Positions 40,941-49,563 of a stretch of DNA of 64,000 nt are shown here, in pieces. Location: assembly GCA_943372995.1 (NCBI GenBank), contig CALSAQ010000010.1, positions 1 to 64,000 of the forward strand, read 5' to 3'. The stretch comes from CAJBVG01 sp943372995 (GTDB taxonomy: Bacteria; Bacteroidota; Bacteroidia; Sphingobacteriales; Sphingobacteriaceae). How positions within the stretch are numbered: position 1 is the first letter of the stretch; every line of letters begins with the position of its first letter. A program made the translations under genes and the position numbers. The notes below the pieces were generated by a model, which was not told the DNA's origin, ran no database searches, and saw only the letters and a list, made by a program, of their open reading frames with translations.

Positions 40941-41399
40941 TTAAACTCCAAACTGCCTCAAATGGTGGTCAATATGTTTATACATCAAATTATTCCATTC
41001 GGTGGCGTTAAGTTTGCCTAGAGTAAGTTGATGTTTCCCATCGAAATAGCTTTCGCCAAGTTCGGCCATTTTTAGCACATAATTGCTGAGACGATTTTTT
41101 TCTTTTTCGAAATCACGTTGATCCACAATGATGAAGGCTGGAGCGGTAGGGAGGTTTGGTTTGTAGGGAATCTCATTAGTCATGCTTCTTTTCACAAACA
41201 GTTTCATAAATAGTCGCATTATTGCTGGAGGTGCATCGTTACGCTCTCCAAAAGCTTGTTCGTACGGAACGCAGCAATGTGCAAGCATCTGGGATACATT
41301 CATTTTACCCCAACGTCGTTGTGTAATCTGACTGAGTTGATCGATTCTAGAAATTATTTTTTTAGCTTCTGCTTCTGAATATACATTTGGTAATGCCAT
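40941..41399 (-). CDS. DUF1569 / DinB-like protein
   Basis: This 152-residue protein resembles DUF1569: RRWGKMNVSQMLAHCCVPYE (residues 28-47), SMTNEIPYKPNLPTAPAFII, and C-terminal LTLGKLNATEWNNLMYKHID followed by HHLRQFGV. The spaced histidines (H41 and the HIDHH end) would form a DinB-like metal site. The family is common in Bacteroidota, and its biochemical role is unknown. It lies 46 bases after the small gene at 41446, same strand. Confidence 0.8.
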   Translation of the reverse strand: MALPNVYSEAEAKKIISRIDQLSQITQRRWGKMNVSQMLAHCCVPYEQAFGERNDAPPAIMRLFMKLFVKRSMTNEIPYKPNLPTAPAFIIVDQRDFEKEKNRLSNYVLKMAELGESYFDGKHQLTLGKLNATEWNNLMYKHIDHHLRQFGV

Positions 41400-41445
41400 A
41401 GGGAGTTATTTTGGCTTACTAAATTAAGAGTTTATTTTTATAATC

Positions 41446-41637
41446 TTAATTGTCGCTAAAATATTGCGAATCGAGGCTATTACTTTTCTCTGCTTGTGCC
41501 TGGTAGTCGGCCCAGAGCTCCAAGATTTTGTATTTAAGCTCCTCTTCATACGAATGCACAAAATAATCGACTAAGGTGCTGAATGCTTTGCTATTATTGG
41601 CATCCATTTCTTGTATGCAGGCTTTGATATAGTTCAT
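41446..41637 (-). CDS. Small acidic hypothetical protein
   Basis: I use the ATG at 41637 (63 residues, MNYIKACIQEMDANNSKAFS). A longer reading needs a TTG. The protein is acidic and helical (DYFVHSYEEELKYKILELWA) with no membrane segment or known family. It shares the strand of the DUF1569 gene downstream and is divergent from the regulator at 41741. It may be a real small gene, but the evidence is only length, ATG and codon pattern. Confidence 0.4.
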   Translation of the reverse strand: MNYIKACIQEMDANNSKAFSTLVDYFVHSYEEELKYKILELWADYQAQAEKSNSLDSQYFSDN

Positions 41638-41740
41638 AGTATATTCCAATTTTTAGTTATACTAAAATTATTCTTGATTTAATAAATATAATCTAATAAA
41701 TGTAGAAATAAGTGCTCCATTCGGGATTTATTTTAGTAGT

Positions 41741-42103
41741 ATGAAAAACACCATTGGTGAGAATATAAGATTACTAAGAGTTTTACGAGGACTTAGTCAG
41801 GAAAACATGGCTAACGAATTAGATATTTCTGTTTCTGCATATTCCAATATTGAAAGAGATGTTTCGGAGCTAACTGTTTCCAGATTAATTTTAATTGCTG
41901 GGATATTAAAAGTGAAAGCGAGTACTATTTTAGAAATGAATGGGAAATATATTCTTGCTGAGAATGAAGATAAAAGTTATCAGAAGAATTCATTAGAATC
42001 GGAATTCGAAAAGTTGAAGAAGCAGTTCGATGCCATGGCAACTGAGTTGAAGCAATTAAAAACTCCAGCAAAGAAAACTGCAACAAAAACTAAGAAGCGT
42101 TAA
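41741..42103 (+). CDS. XRE-family regulator with coiled-coil tail
   Basis: This 120-residue protein has an N-terminal HTH (GENIRLLRVLRGLSQENMAN then ISVSAYSNIERDVSELTVSR) and LILIAGILKVKASTILEMN. The C-terminal 50 residues are a coiled coil (SEFEKLKKQFDAMATELKQL) ending in a basic lysine/threonine tail (KKTATKTKKR). Similar HTH plus coiled-coil regulators are common in Bacteroidota. It converges on, and overlaps by four bases, the response regulator at 42100. Confidence 0.8.
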   Translation: MKNTIGENIRLLRVLRGLSQENMANELDISVSAYSNIERDVSELTVSRLILIAGILKVKASTILEMNGKYILAENEDKSYQKNSLESEFEKLKKQFDAMATELKQLKTPAKKTATKTKKR

Positions 42104-42564
42104 GAAAGTAATTTCTGACGAAGAAGAAATTCTAATTGTTCATTTGCACGGATTAAGCTTTTCAGTAGTTTCTTATTTTCCTGGCGCAGAGAAAAAATTT
42201 CATACGCATTGTTAATCACCACCCTCATTTGTTGTTCGTCCCAAGGTTTGGTAATGTACTGATAGATTTGACCTTTATTAATAGCATCTATAACCGCCTG
42301 GATGTCTGCATAGCCTGTGAGTAGCATACGTATAGCTTCTGGGTATTCGCTAATGATACTGGCTAGAAATTCAACACCTGTAACACCGGGCATACGTTGA
42401 TCGGTGATAATAATTTCATATTGGTTTTCCTTCAAAAGCTCTCGGGCTTCGTTAGCCGACAGAGCCACAGTTACATCGTACTCTCTTCTAAATGCTGCCT
42501 TAAATGAATTCAAATTGTTTTCTTCATCGTCGACATATAGAATTTTTATTCGAGAATCAGCCAT
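42100..42564 (-). CDS. REC-only response regulator
   Basis: This 154-residue protein has one receiver domain: KILYVDDEENNLNSFKAAFR (acidic pair D-D), IIITDQRMPGVTGVEF with the phosphorylated Asp of TDQRMPG, LLTGYADIQAVIDAI and YITKPWDEQQ with the conserved Lys. A short helical tail follows, with no output domain. The receiver is strikingly similar to that of the REC-kinase at 46653 (shared DQRMPG, LLTGY, DIQAV, KPWD). The two probably act in one pathway, with the ThiF-GNAT-kinase genes between them. It is divergent from the ThiF gene. Confidence 0.85.
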   Translation of the reverse strand: MADSRIKILYVDDEENNLNSFKAAFRREYDVTVALSANEARELLKENQYEIIITDQRMPGVTGVEFLASIISEYPEAIRMLLTGYADIQAVIDAINKGQIYQYITKPWDEQQMRVVINNAYEIFSLRQENKKLLKSLIRANEQLEFLLRQKLLS

Positions 42565-42693
42565 TGTGCGTGATTGGGTTATAGTTAAAACGTCTATAAA
42601 AAATAAAATAAACGATTATTTTCCATAAATATCGGATTTTATTTGGATATTTAATACTTATTTAAATTACAGAGCTAAAATTAAACAACTAAA

Positions 42694-43788
42694 ATGTTAA
42701 ATTTTAAAGAAAGCAAATTGAGCAGTGCATTCTTACCAGAGATTTTTAACATCAACAACAACAATGACCACCTTGCAGTTCAACAAATTATTGCCGAACA
42801 GGAAGGATTAGTAGTACTCGACGAGCTAAAAAGCCAGTTGAGGGAACTAATTAAAATTAGAAACCCCCAAAGAGCCCTAACCGAGCTAGAGTACGAAGAG
42901 CAAATAGATTTACAATTAGGTGGTAAGTCTAGTCATTATTACGGTTGTTGGGTTTATTATCCATGGAATAAGAAATTAGTCCATCTTTTACCAAAAGATG
43001 AGTTTATTGAATTAAGAACAAGTAGAAATCTTTACAAAATTACTCCTGATGAGCGAAGTGTATTGCTTCGTAAAAAAATAGCAGTAATAGGTTTATCCGT
43101 GGGTCAGATGATTGCATTGACCTTGGCTATGGAGAGAACATGTGATGAAATTCGTCTTGCCGACTTCGATTTAATAGAGTTGAGTAATATGAATCGAATC
43201 AGGACCTCGGTTACTAATATCGGTGTGTCGAAGGCTATCGTGGCCGCAAGGGAAATAGCTGAGCTAGACCCATACATTAAGGTAAAGATTTACACGGAAG
43301 GCATTACAGAAAATAACATAGACGACTTTTTATTAGAAGGCGGGAAGATAGATTTATTGGTAGAGGAATGCGACGGCTTAGATGTGAAGATTCTAAGTAG
43401 AATTAAAGCAAGGGAGTATGGTATTCCAGTAGTTATGGAAACCAATGACCGCGGGATGATCGACATTGAGCGATATGATTTAGAACCCAAAAGAGCTTTA
43501 TTACATGGATTAATTCCAGAGAACATGACGGATCTTGGTTCGCTTAGAAACCTAAGCAATCAGGAAAAGGTGCCATTATTAGGAGCTATGGTGGGTATAG
43601 AGCATATTTCAGAGAGAATGAAATTATCGCTTACCGAAATGGGTAAAACCATTTCAACATGGCCTCAACTGGCCTCTTCAGTAGTACTGGGAGGCGCAAT
43701 GGTCACCGACGTTTGCAGGCGAATACTATTAAACCAGTTTTCGCAATCTGGAAGATACTACGTCGATTTCAATGAACTTATTAAATAA
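42694..43788 (+). CDS. ThiF/E1-like adenylating enzyme
   Basis: This 364-residue protein has an N-terminal region of about 125 residues with no clear family, then a ThiF/E1 Rossmann domain: KIAVIGLSVGQMIALTLAME, then EIRLADFDLIELSNMNRIR (the acidic and NxxR motif), SVTNIGVSKAIVAAREIAEL, and LLVEECDGLDVKILSRIKAR. The C-terminus (LASSVVLGGAMVTDVCRRIL) is helical. The zinc CxxC pair typical of MoeB/ThiF is not visible. Such enzymes activate carboxylates with ATP as acyl-adenylates. No ubiquitin-like partner with a Gly-Gly tail is encoded here. The GNAT gene follows after 18 bases. Confidence 0.7.
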   Translation: MLNFKESKLSSAFLPEIFNINNNNDHLAVQQIIAEQEGLVVLDELKSQLRELIKIRNPQRALTELEYEEQIDLQLGGKSSHYYGCWVYYPWNKKLVHLLPKDEFIELRTSRNLYKITPDERSVLLRKKIAVIGLSVGQMIALTLAMERTCDEIRLADFDLIELSNMNRIRTSVTNIGVSKAIVAAREIAELDPYIKVKIYTEGITENNIDDFLLEGGKIDLLVEECDGLDVKILSRIKAREYGIPVVMETNDRGMIDIERYDLEPKRALLHGLIPENMTDLGSLRNLSNQEKVPLLGAMVGIEHISERMKLSLTEMGKTISTWPQLASSVVLGGAMVTDVCRRILLNQFSQSGRYYVDFNELIK

Positions 43789-43806
43789 ATATATCACCTC
43801 AGCCTA

Positions 43807-44499
43807 ATGATAAAAATTAGAGCATTTAGAGCTATTGATGACCAAGAAGCTTGTCTGAAGTTCATAGAAGGACACAGAAGACTCTTGGAAATCCATTTTG
43901 GAGTAGCTAAGGTTACTTCTAGCAGTAACGACTGGGTGAAAAGTGAGAGTACGATTGTAATTATTGTTGAAGATGAAACTGGGGATAAGGTGTATGGCGG
44001 TGCGAGGGTGCAAATGGTAGATGGGAAAATCCCTTTACCTATAGAACATGCTTTAGGGCACTATGATCCAAAAATATTTGAATTTGTAAAACCAGGATGT
44101 GCGGAGATATGTGGAATGTGGAATTCGATGGAGGTTGCAGGGATGGGAATTGGGAGTTTGATATTGTGTAGGGTGTGCGTTTCTATTGTTAACCAATTGC
44201 CAATTGATAAAATTTATGTATTATGTGCTCCAGTTACAACTCGCATGGGAAAACGTGTAGGGGCTGTGGTTGAAGAGTCGCTTGGCGATAAAGGAATCTT
44301 TTTCTACCCAAAAGACGACTTCGTTGCAACAGCGATGGCGATTTTAGATGTAGATGTTCTCGAGCATGCAGAAGAACGAGAGAGAGAAAATATTTTTGAA
44401 TTAAGGAATAATCCCGATCAGCTTAAAATTGAAAAAGGGCCTAAAGGAGAATTCGAAGTGTTGTACCAATTGAAAATACCTAATATAAACGCTCAGTGA
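43807..44499 (+). CDS. GNAT acyltransferase resembling LuxI/N-acyl amino acid synthase
   Basis: This 230-residue protein begins MIKIRAFRAIDDQEACLKFI, which suits a GNAT fold. The part VYGGARVQMVDGKIPLPIEH (about 60-80), then GCAEICGMWNSMEV near 97-110, and GMGIGSLILCRVCVSIVN look like the order of strands in LuxI-type and FeeM-type synthases: a GxxRL-like strand, then P-L-P-I, then an E-x-C/S turn, then an acyl-binding helix. The likeness is of layout rather than long identity. If correct, it transfers an acyl group to an amino-containing acceptor. It is four bases upstream of a sensor kinase and 18 after a ThiF-like protein, which suggests signal making and sensing. Confidence 0.5.
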   Translation: MIKIRAFRAIDDQEACLKFIEGHRRLLEIHFGVAKVTSSSNDWVKSESTIVIIVEDETGDKVYGGARVQMVDGKIPLPIEHALGHYDPKIFEFVKPGCAEICGMWNSMEVAGMGIGSLILCRVCVSIVNQLPIDKIYVLCAPVTTRMGKRVGAVVEESLGDKGIFFYPKDDFVATAMAILDVDVLEHAEERERENIFELRNNPDQLKIEKGPKGEFEVLYQLKIPNINAQ

Positions 44500-44503
44500 T
44501 GAT

Positions 44504-46651
44504 ATGAAGAAACTTAACATTCTGTTTCTGCTTCTTTTTTTTACCATTTATTCAAATGCTTCCCCCGTTGAAGATTCTATTTTATTTAATAATGAAAATA
44601 CTATCTTCAGCATTGGCGATCAAGTACAAATTCTAACAGATAAAACAAACTCTTTAACTTTCGAGGATGTTAAACAATCGACGGATTTTAAGAAGAGTAC
44701 AGAAAAAGTCCCCAATCTCGGGATTACTGAAAATACATATTGGATTCGATTCTCCATAAAAAACCAATTGGAGAATAGAAGGATCCTATTACAACTTCAA
44801 TATCCTATAATTGATGAAGTAGAATTCTATTCTCTCAATCTAGAAACTAAAAAATACGATACTATATTAACGGGTGAAATTCATCCATTCGATAAAAGAG
44901 AGGTAAATAATCAGAATTATCTTTTCTATTTAGATATCCCGCAAAATGAAACGCTCACCTATTACATGAAAGTAAAAAGTGGTGAGCAAATACAATTGCC
45001 ATTATTACTAGGTGCACAAAAGCCCGTCTTTGAGGATTTAATTCAGAAGGATTTAGTTTTCGGTTTGTATATCGGAATCATTCTGGTAATGGCTATTTAT
45101 AACCTCTTCGTTTATTTTACAGTTAGAGATAGAAGTTATATTTATTACGTGTCCTATATCGTATTTGTAGGATTAACCCAAGCGGTATTACAAGGTTATG
45201 GTTTTAAGTATTTATGGCCAAACTCAAAATGGTTGGTGTTACAAAGTACATTTTTGGTCCCTGTATTAAATGGATGGACAGCTATTGCCTTCGTAAAGCA
45301 CTTTTTAAATACAAAAGAAACATATAAGCTAGGAAACAAAATATTGAATTGGATTTTTGTTTTCTATACACTTTGTTTGGTGTTGAGCTTAATGAACAAA
45401 TATTTTCTCGCACAAAATTTGGTTCAGCTCACCGCATCAGTGGGTTCGTTGTTAACCATATATATAGCATATAGAATAGGTAAACAAGGATACAGACCTG
45501 CCAATTATTTTTTAGTGGCATGGACAATCTTCTTATTAAGCGTTGTGGTATTTGTACTGAAGAATTTCAACATTCTACCATACAACGACATGACTTACTA
45601 CTCTCTTCAGGTAGGTTCGGCTTTAGAGGTTACATTGCTTTCTTTCGCACTTGCTGATAAGATTAATATTTATAGAAAAGAAAAAGAAGATTCTCAATTA
45701 GAAGCCTTAAGAGTTTCTCAAGAGAACGAAAGAATTATACGTGAGCAAAATGTAATGTTGGAAGTGAAAGTTGAAGAACGTACTCACGAGTTAAACTTAT
45801 CTAATCAGGAATTAAATACGGCATTAACGGATTTAAAAAATGCCCAAACACAACTTGTAGATGCAGAGAAGATGGCATCTCTTGGTCAGCTCACAGCAGG
45901 TATAGCACACGAGATTAACAATCCGATAAACTTTGTAAGCTCTAACATCAAGCCATTGAGAAGAGATATTGAAGACATACAAATGTTGGTGGATAAATAC
46001 GAGGAGTTGGTTAATCAACAAAATCTTACTGAGCAGTTTGGTGAAATAGTAAAATTGAAGAAAGAGCTCGATTACGATTATTTAAAACACGAGATTGATG
46101 TGTTGTTAAAAGGTATGGCTGATGGTGCTGGAAGAACAGTTGAAATTGTAAAAGGATTGAAGAGTTTCTCGCGACTCGACGAATCGGATTTGAAATACGC
46201 CAATGTGAACGAAGGGATAGAGTCGACCTTAATTATATTGAGTAGTACGTTTAGAGGTAAAATAAATATCATTAAAGAACTTGAACCGATACCAGAAATA
46301 GAGTGTTTTGCAGGTAAGCTTAACCAAGTGTTTATGAATATTATAAACAATGCGGCTCAAGCGGTGTTAATGGCTCATGCCAACGATGATGAAGGAAAGG
46401 TAATTTTAAGAACGAAACAAAATGGAGATGGTGTAAGTATACATATCATTGATAATGGTACGGGTATGTCGGAAGAGGTTAGAAGTAAAATTTTCGATCC
46501 GTTCTTTACCACTAAAAAAGCTGGGGAAGGAACAGGATTAGGCCTATCAATTGTGTATAGTATTATAGAGTTACATAAAGGAACAATAGAAGTAAAATCT
46601 ACTCTGGGAGAAGGTACTGAGTTTATCATTACCTTACCATTAAACCAATAA
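44504..46651 (+). CDS. 7TMR-DISM sensor histidine kinase
   Basis: This 715-residue protein has a signal peptide (MKKLNILFLLLFFTIYSNA), an extracellular 7TMR-DISMED2 domain (residues about 40-180, with NLGITENTYWIRFSI and FYLDIPQNETLTYYMKVKSG), then seven membrane helices (about 185-390). Next is a coiled coil (RIIREQNVMLEVKVEERTHE) and a kinase core with H-box SLGQLTAGIAHEINNPINFV, N-box MNIINNAAQAVLM, and G-boxes IIDNGTGMSEEV and GEGTGLGLSIVYSII. It would sense carbohydrate-like or other extracellular ligands. No receiver domain is attached, but the next gene starts two bases later and carries one. Confidence 0.92.
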   Translation: MKKLNILFLLLFFTIYSNASPVEDSILFNNENTIFSIGDQVQILTDKTNSLTFEDVKQSTDFKKSTEKVPNLGITENTYWIRFSIKNQLENRRILLQLQYPIIDEVEFYSLNLETKKYDTILTGEIHPFDKREVNNQNYLFYLDIPQNETLTYYMKVKSGEQIQLPLLLGAQKPVFEDLIQKDLVFGLYIGIILVMAIYNLFVYFTVRDRSYIYYVSYIVFVGLTQAVLQGYGFKYLWPNSKWLVLQSTFLVPVLNGWTAIAFVKHFLNTKETYKLGNKILNWIFVFYTLCLVLSLMNKYFLAQNLVQLTASVGSLLTIYIAYRIGKQGYRPANYFLVAWTIFLLSVVVFVLKNFNILPYNDMTYYSLQVGSALEVTLLSFALADKINIYRKEKEDSQLEALRVSQENERIIREQNVMLEVKVEERTHELNLSNQELNTALTDLKNAQTQLVDAEKMASLGQLTAGIAHEINNPINFVSSNIKPLRRDIEDIQMLVDKYEELVNQQNLTEQFGEIVKLKKELDYDYLKHEIDVLLKGMADGAGRTVEIVKGLKSFSRLDESDLKYANVNEGIESTLIILSSTFRGKINIIKELEPIPEIECFAGKLNQVFMNIINNAAQAVLMAHANDDEGKVILRTKQNGDGVSIHIIDNGTGMSEEVRSKIFDPFFTTKKAGEGTGLGLSIVYSIIELHKGTIEVKSTLGEGTEFIITLPLNQ

Positions 46652-46652
46652 C

Positions 46653-47738
46653 ATGAGCAAGGAGAAAATTCGTGTATTGTATATCGACGATGAAGTAAAC
46701 AACTTGCATGCGTTTAAGGCATTGTTTAGGAAGGAGTACGATATCTTTATTGCCGAATCAGCAGAAGAGGGAACTAAGTTATTGGCAGATGAGCAGGTCC
46801 ATGTAATTATTTGCGACCAAAGAATGCCTGGAATGACAGGCGTAGAATTCTTTGAATCGATTTTAGATAAGTATCCTCATCCGATTAGGATTTTACTTAC
46901 GGGTTATACAGATATACAAGCCGTTGTAGAAGCGATTAACAGAGGCCAGATTTATCGTTTCATAGATAAACCTTGGGATCAACAAGTGTTATCTGTAGCA
47001 ATACAGAATGCTTATGAAATCTATCATACTAAGTTTTTATTAAGAGAGCAAAATATTCAGCTTCAGAAAGCATATGATGAGTTGGATAAATTTGTGTACA
47101 GTGCTTCTCATGATTTACGTGCTCCATTAGCTTCTATATTGGGAATAATTAAAGTGGCTAGAACAGACGATGCTAATAAGATGCCAGAATATATTGATAT
47201 GATAGATCATACAGTAAATCGTATGGATGCTTTTGTTCAAAATATCATCAAGTATTATAGGAGCAATAGAGTCGATGTAGAGATTAACCACATTAATTTT
47301 CAGAATATTATTAATGAGATTGTTGATGAGCTTAGTCATCATATTATGGATTTAAATATCAAGTTTATTAAATTATATGATGAGCCAGTTTTTATACGAT
47401 CAGATGAAAGTAGAATAAGAATCATCATCAATAATATTTTACTGAATGCTATTAAATTCCATGAAGAAGATAGCAACTCAAAAGAAATTAATATTAGAGT
47501 ATTTAGTACACACGAAAAATCTATTGTTGAAGTAGAAGACAATGGTATTGGAATAGATCCTGAGCATCATGAGAAAATATTCGAAATGTTTTTTAGAGGC
47601 GTACACAAAAATGCAGGCTCAGGAGTTGGATTGTATGTAGCTAAAGAAGCGCTAAAAAGAATAAACGGTTCTGTAAGAGTAGAATCTACTCCCGGTAAAG
47701 GGAGTAAATTCATAGTTCAAATTCCTAATCTATTATAA
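46653..47738 (+). CDS. Hybrid REC-histidine kinase
   Basis: This 361-residue cytoplasmic protein has an N-terminal receiver (VLYIDDEVNNLHAFKALF, ICDQRMPGMTGVEFFESIL, FIDKPWDQQ), a coiled linker, then a HisKA H-box (VYSASHDLRAPLASILGIIK) and HATPase core (NNILLNAIKFHEE, VEDNGIGIDPEHHE, GSGVGLYVAKEAL). Receiver first and kinase second is the order of REC-HK proteins that take phosphate from an upstream sensor and pass it on. It begins two bases after the 7TMR-DISM kinase stop. The end overlaps the nucleoside transporter gene by six bases in a convergent way. Confidence 0.9.
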   Translation: MSKEKIRVLYIDDEVNNLHAFKALFRKEYDIFIAESAEEGTKLLADEQVHVIICDQRMPGMTGVEFFESILDKYPHPIRILLTGYTDIQAVVEAINRGQIYRFIDKPWDQQVLSVAIQNAYEIYHTKFLLREQNIQLQKAYDELDKFVYSASHDLRAPLASILGIIKVARTDDANKMPEYIDMIDHTVNRMDAFVQNIIKYYRSNRVDVEINHINFQNIINEIVDELSHHIMDLNIKFIKLYDEPVFIRSDESRIRIIINNILLNAIKFHEEDSNSKEINIRVFSTHEKSIVEVEDNGIGIDPEHHEKIFEMFFRGVHKNAGSGVGLYVAKEALKRINGSVRVESTPGKGSKFIVQIPNLL

Positions 47739-49016
47739 TAGTAAACCAGCAATAGTTGCTGATAAGTAAGAAGCTAAAGTTCCACAAATTAAAGCTTTGA
47801 ATCCTAGCTTTGCTAAATCGGCTCTTCTATTCGGAGCGAGCTCTCCAATTCCACCAACTTGTATTGCAATAGAACTAAAGTTTGCAAATCCACATAGAGC
47901 GAAACTCACTATTACTATTGATTTATGTGATAGCATATTTGCAGCAATCATTGGCGATAGGTCTGAGTAAGCAACAAATTCGTTGATTACTAGTTTGGTC
48001 CCCATTAAGGCACCTACTGCATGAGTATCTTGAGATGGAACACCCATTGCCCATGCGAATACTGAAAAGATAGAACCTAATATTTCTTTTAAACTTAAAT
48101 CTTTTAATGAAATACCAACCCAACTTAAGTCTAAACTAGTATGCCAGTATAACCAATTTCCTATCCAACCTAATCCTGCGTCGACCATTGCAATTAATGC
48201 AATGAATCCTAAAAGCATGGCAATCACATTTAATGAAATTCTCATTCCATCGCTTGCGCCATGTGAGATAGCATCCATTAAATTTGCATGAGCTTTTTTT
48301 ATTTCGAGTTTAACGTTTCCTTTTGTTTCCGATTCTTCTGTTTCTGGATATACAATTTTTGAAATAACAAGTGCACCAGGTGCAGCCATAATACTCGCTG
48401 CTATTAAATACTCTGCGGGTACACCCATAGAAATATATACAGCCATAACACCACCAGCAATACAAGCCATGCTACCAGCCATACTTGCTAATAATTCCGA
48501 CATGGTCATTCCACTGATGTAGGGTTTAATCATTATTTGAGCTTCAACCTGACCAACAAATGCAGACCCCACATTTGATAAAGCTTCAGACCCACTTACT
48601 CCCATTAGCCAATGCACACCTTTTGCGAAAACTGCAACGATACGTTGCATCAATCCAATATGGTAAGCAACACTTACTAATACTGAAACAAAAATAATAG
48701 TAGGGATAATTTTGAAGAAGAAAATAAAGCTATGACCAGGCCCAAATATTGGAGAAAGTATTTGAGCATTTACAAGTGGCCCGAAAACAAAGTCGGCACC
48801 TTTATTAGAAAAATCGAGAATCTTTGTGATAAAATAGCCGATGCTAGAAAATATACTTTGACCCAATGGAACTTTTAAGATAAAAATGGCAAGTAAGGCT
48901 TGTATAAATAACCCAACAAAAACTAAACGATAATTAATCGCTTTTTTATTGTTCGATAATAAAAACGATAATCCTAATATTAACACAATGCCTATAAGGC
49001 CAAAGTAACGATCCAT
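47733..49016 (-). CDS. Concentrative nucleoside transporter (NupC family)
   Basis: This 427-residue membrane protein has ten or so hydrophobic segments. The CNT core is clear: LSNVGSAFVGQVEAQIMIKP (near 145-165), MAGSMACIAGGVMAVYISMG and AASIMAAPGALVISKIVYPE, then the C-terminal SHKSIVIVSFALCGFANFSS followed by IAIQVGGIGELAPNRR. CNT proteins bring nucleosides into the cell with sodium or protons. Specificity cannot be told. It faces the kinase cluster and lies 27 bases upstream of nothing on its own strand except the DinB gene at 49044, which precedes it. Confidence 0.92.
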   Translation of the reverse strand: MDRYFGLIGIVLILGLSFLLSNNKKAINYRLVFVGLFIQALLAIFILKVPLGQSIFSSIGYFITKILDFSNKGADFVFGPLVNAQILSPIFGPGHSFIFFFKIIPTIIFVSVLVSVAYHIGLMQRIVAVFAKGVHWLMGVSGSEALSNVGSAFVGQVEAQIMIKPYISGMTMSELLASMAGSMACIAGGVMAVYISMGVPAEYLIAASIMAAPGALVISKIVYPETEESETKGNVKLEIKKAHANLMDAISHGASDGMRISLNVIAMLLGFIALIAMVDAGLGWIGNWLYWHTSLDLSWVGISLKDLSLKEILGSIFSVFAWAMGVPSQDTHAVGALMGTKLVINEFVAYSDLSPMIAANMLSHKSIVIVSFALCGFANFSSIAIQVGGIGELAPNRRADLAKLGFKALICGTLASYLSATIAGLLL

Positions 49017-49043
49017 AGTCTGAAAATTTTCTTAAAAATAGTA

Positions 49044-49562
49044 TTATTTTAAATACCTCCTAATGAGTATCCCTAAATGATGTTCTAAATGACCTGCAAT
49101 GATGTAAATCAATGCTCTAGCACTTACGGCTTTGTTGTTTGCTGTGCCCATGCGAGCAATGCTTTCTTCGTTTAGAGATTTGATAAGCAAAAGATTAGCT
49201 GTTCTTAAGGCCTGGAATTCTTGCAATAAAGAGTCCCAATCGCGTTTGTCAAAATTGGCATTTTCAACGTACTCATTTTCACCGAAGCCTGGCAAGTTGG
49301 TAGCATCGTTTCTTGCTATTCTCATTAAACGATAAGACATCACCCTTTCGGTGTCTATACAATGACCAATCAATTCTTTAATACTCCATTTACCTTCGGC
49401 ATACCTAAAATAACGTTGCTGCTCACTAAGGTTGTGGCAAATGTCGAGTACACGAGGCATTTGTTTTTCGAGAAACTCTATAACATTACCTTCAACTAAA
49501 TCAACATAGGTCTTGTAGAATTCAGCATATTCTGTAGATGCTGGTCTTTCAATTTTTTTCAT
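49044..49562 (-). CDS. DinB-family protein
   Basis: This 172-residue protein is a DinB four-helix bundle: EGKWSIKELIGHCIDTERVM (histidine 67), ENANFDKRDWDSLLQEFQAL, and the C-terminal ALIYIIAGHLEHHLGILIRR with two more histidines for the metal site. The three histidines fit the family's nickel/zinc site. DinB proteins are often thiol-dependent transferases (family knowledge). The gene begins one base before the stop region of the DUF4403 gene at 49564, so the pair is tightly packed. Confidence 0.88.
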   Translation of the reverse strand: MKKIERPASTEYAEFYKTYVDLVEGNVIEFLEKQMPRVLDICHNLSEQQRYFRYAEGKWSIKELIGHCIDTERVMSYRLMRIARNDATNLPGFGENEYVENANFDKRDWDSLLQEFQALRTANLLLIKSLNEESIARMGTANNKAVSARALIYIIAGHLEHHLGILIRRYLK

Positions 49563-49563
49563 G

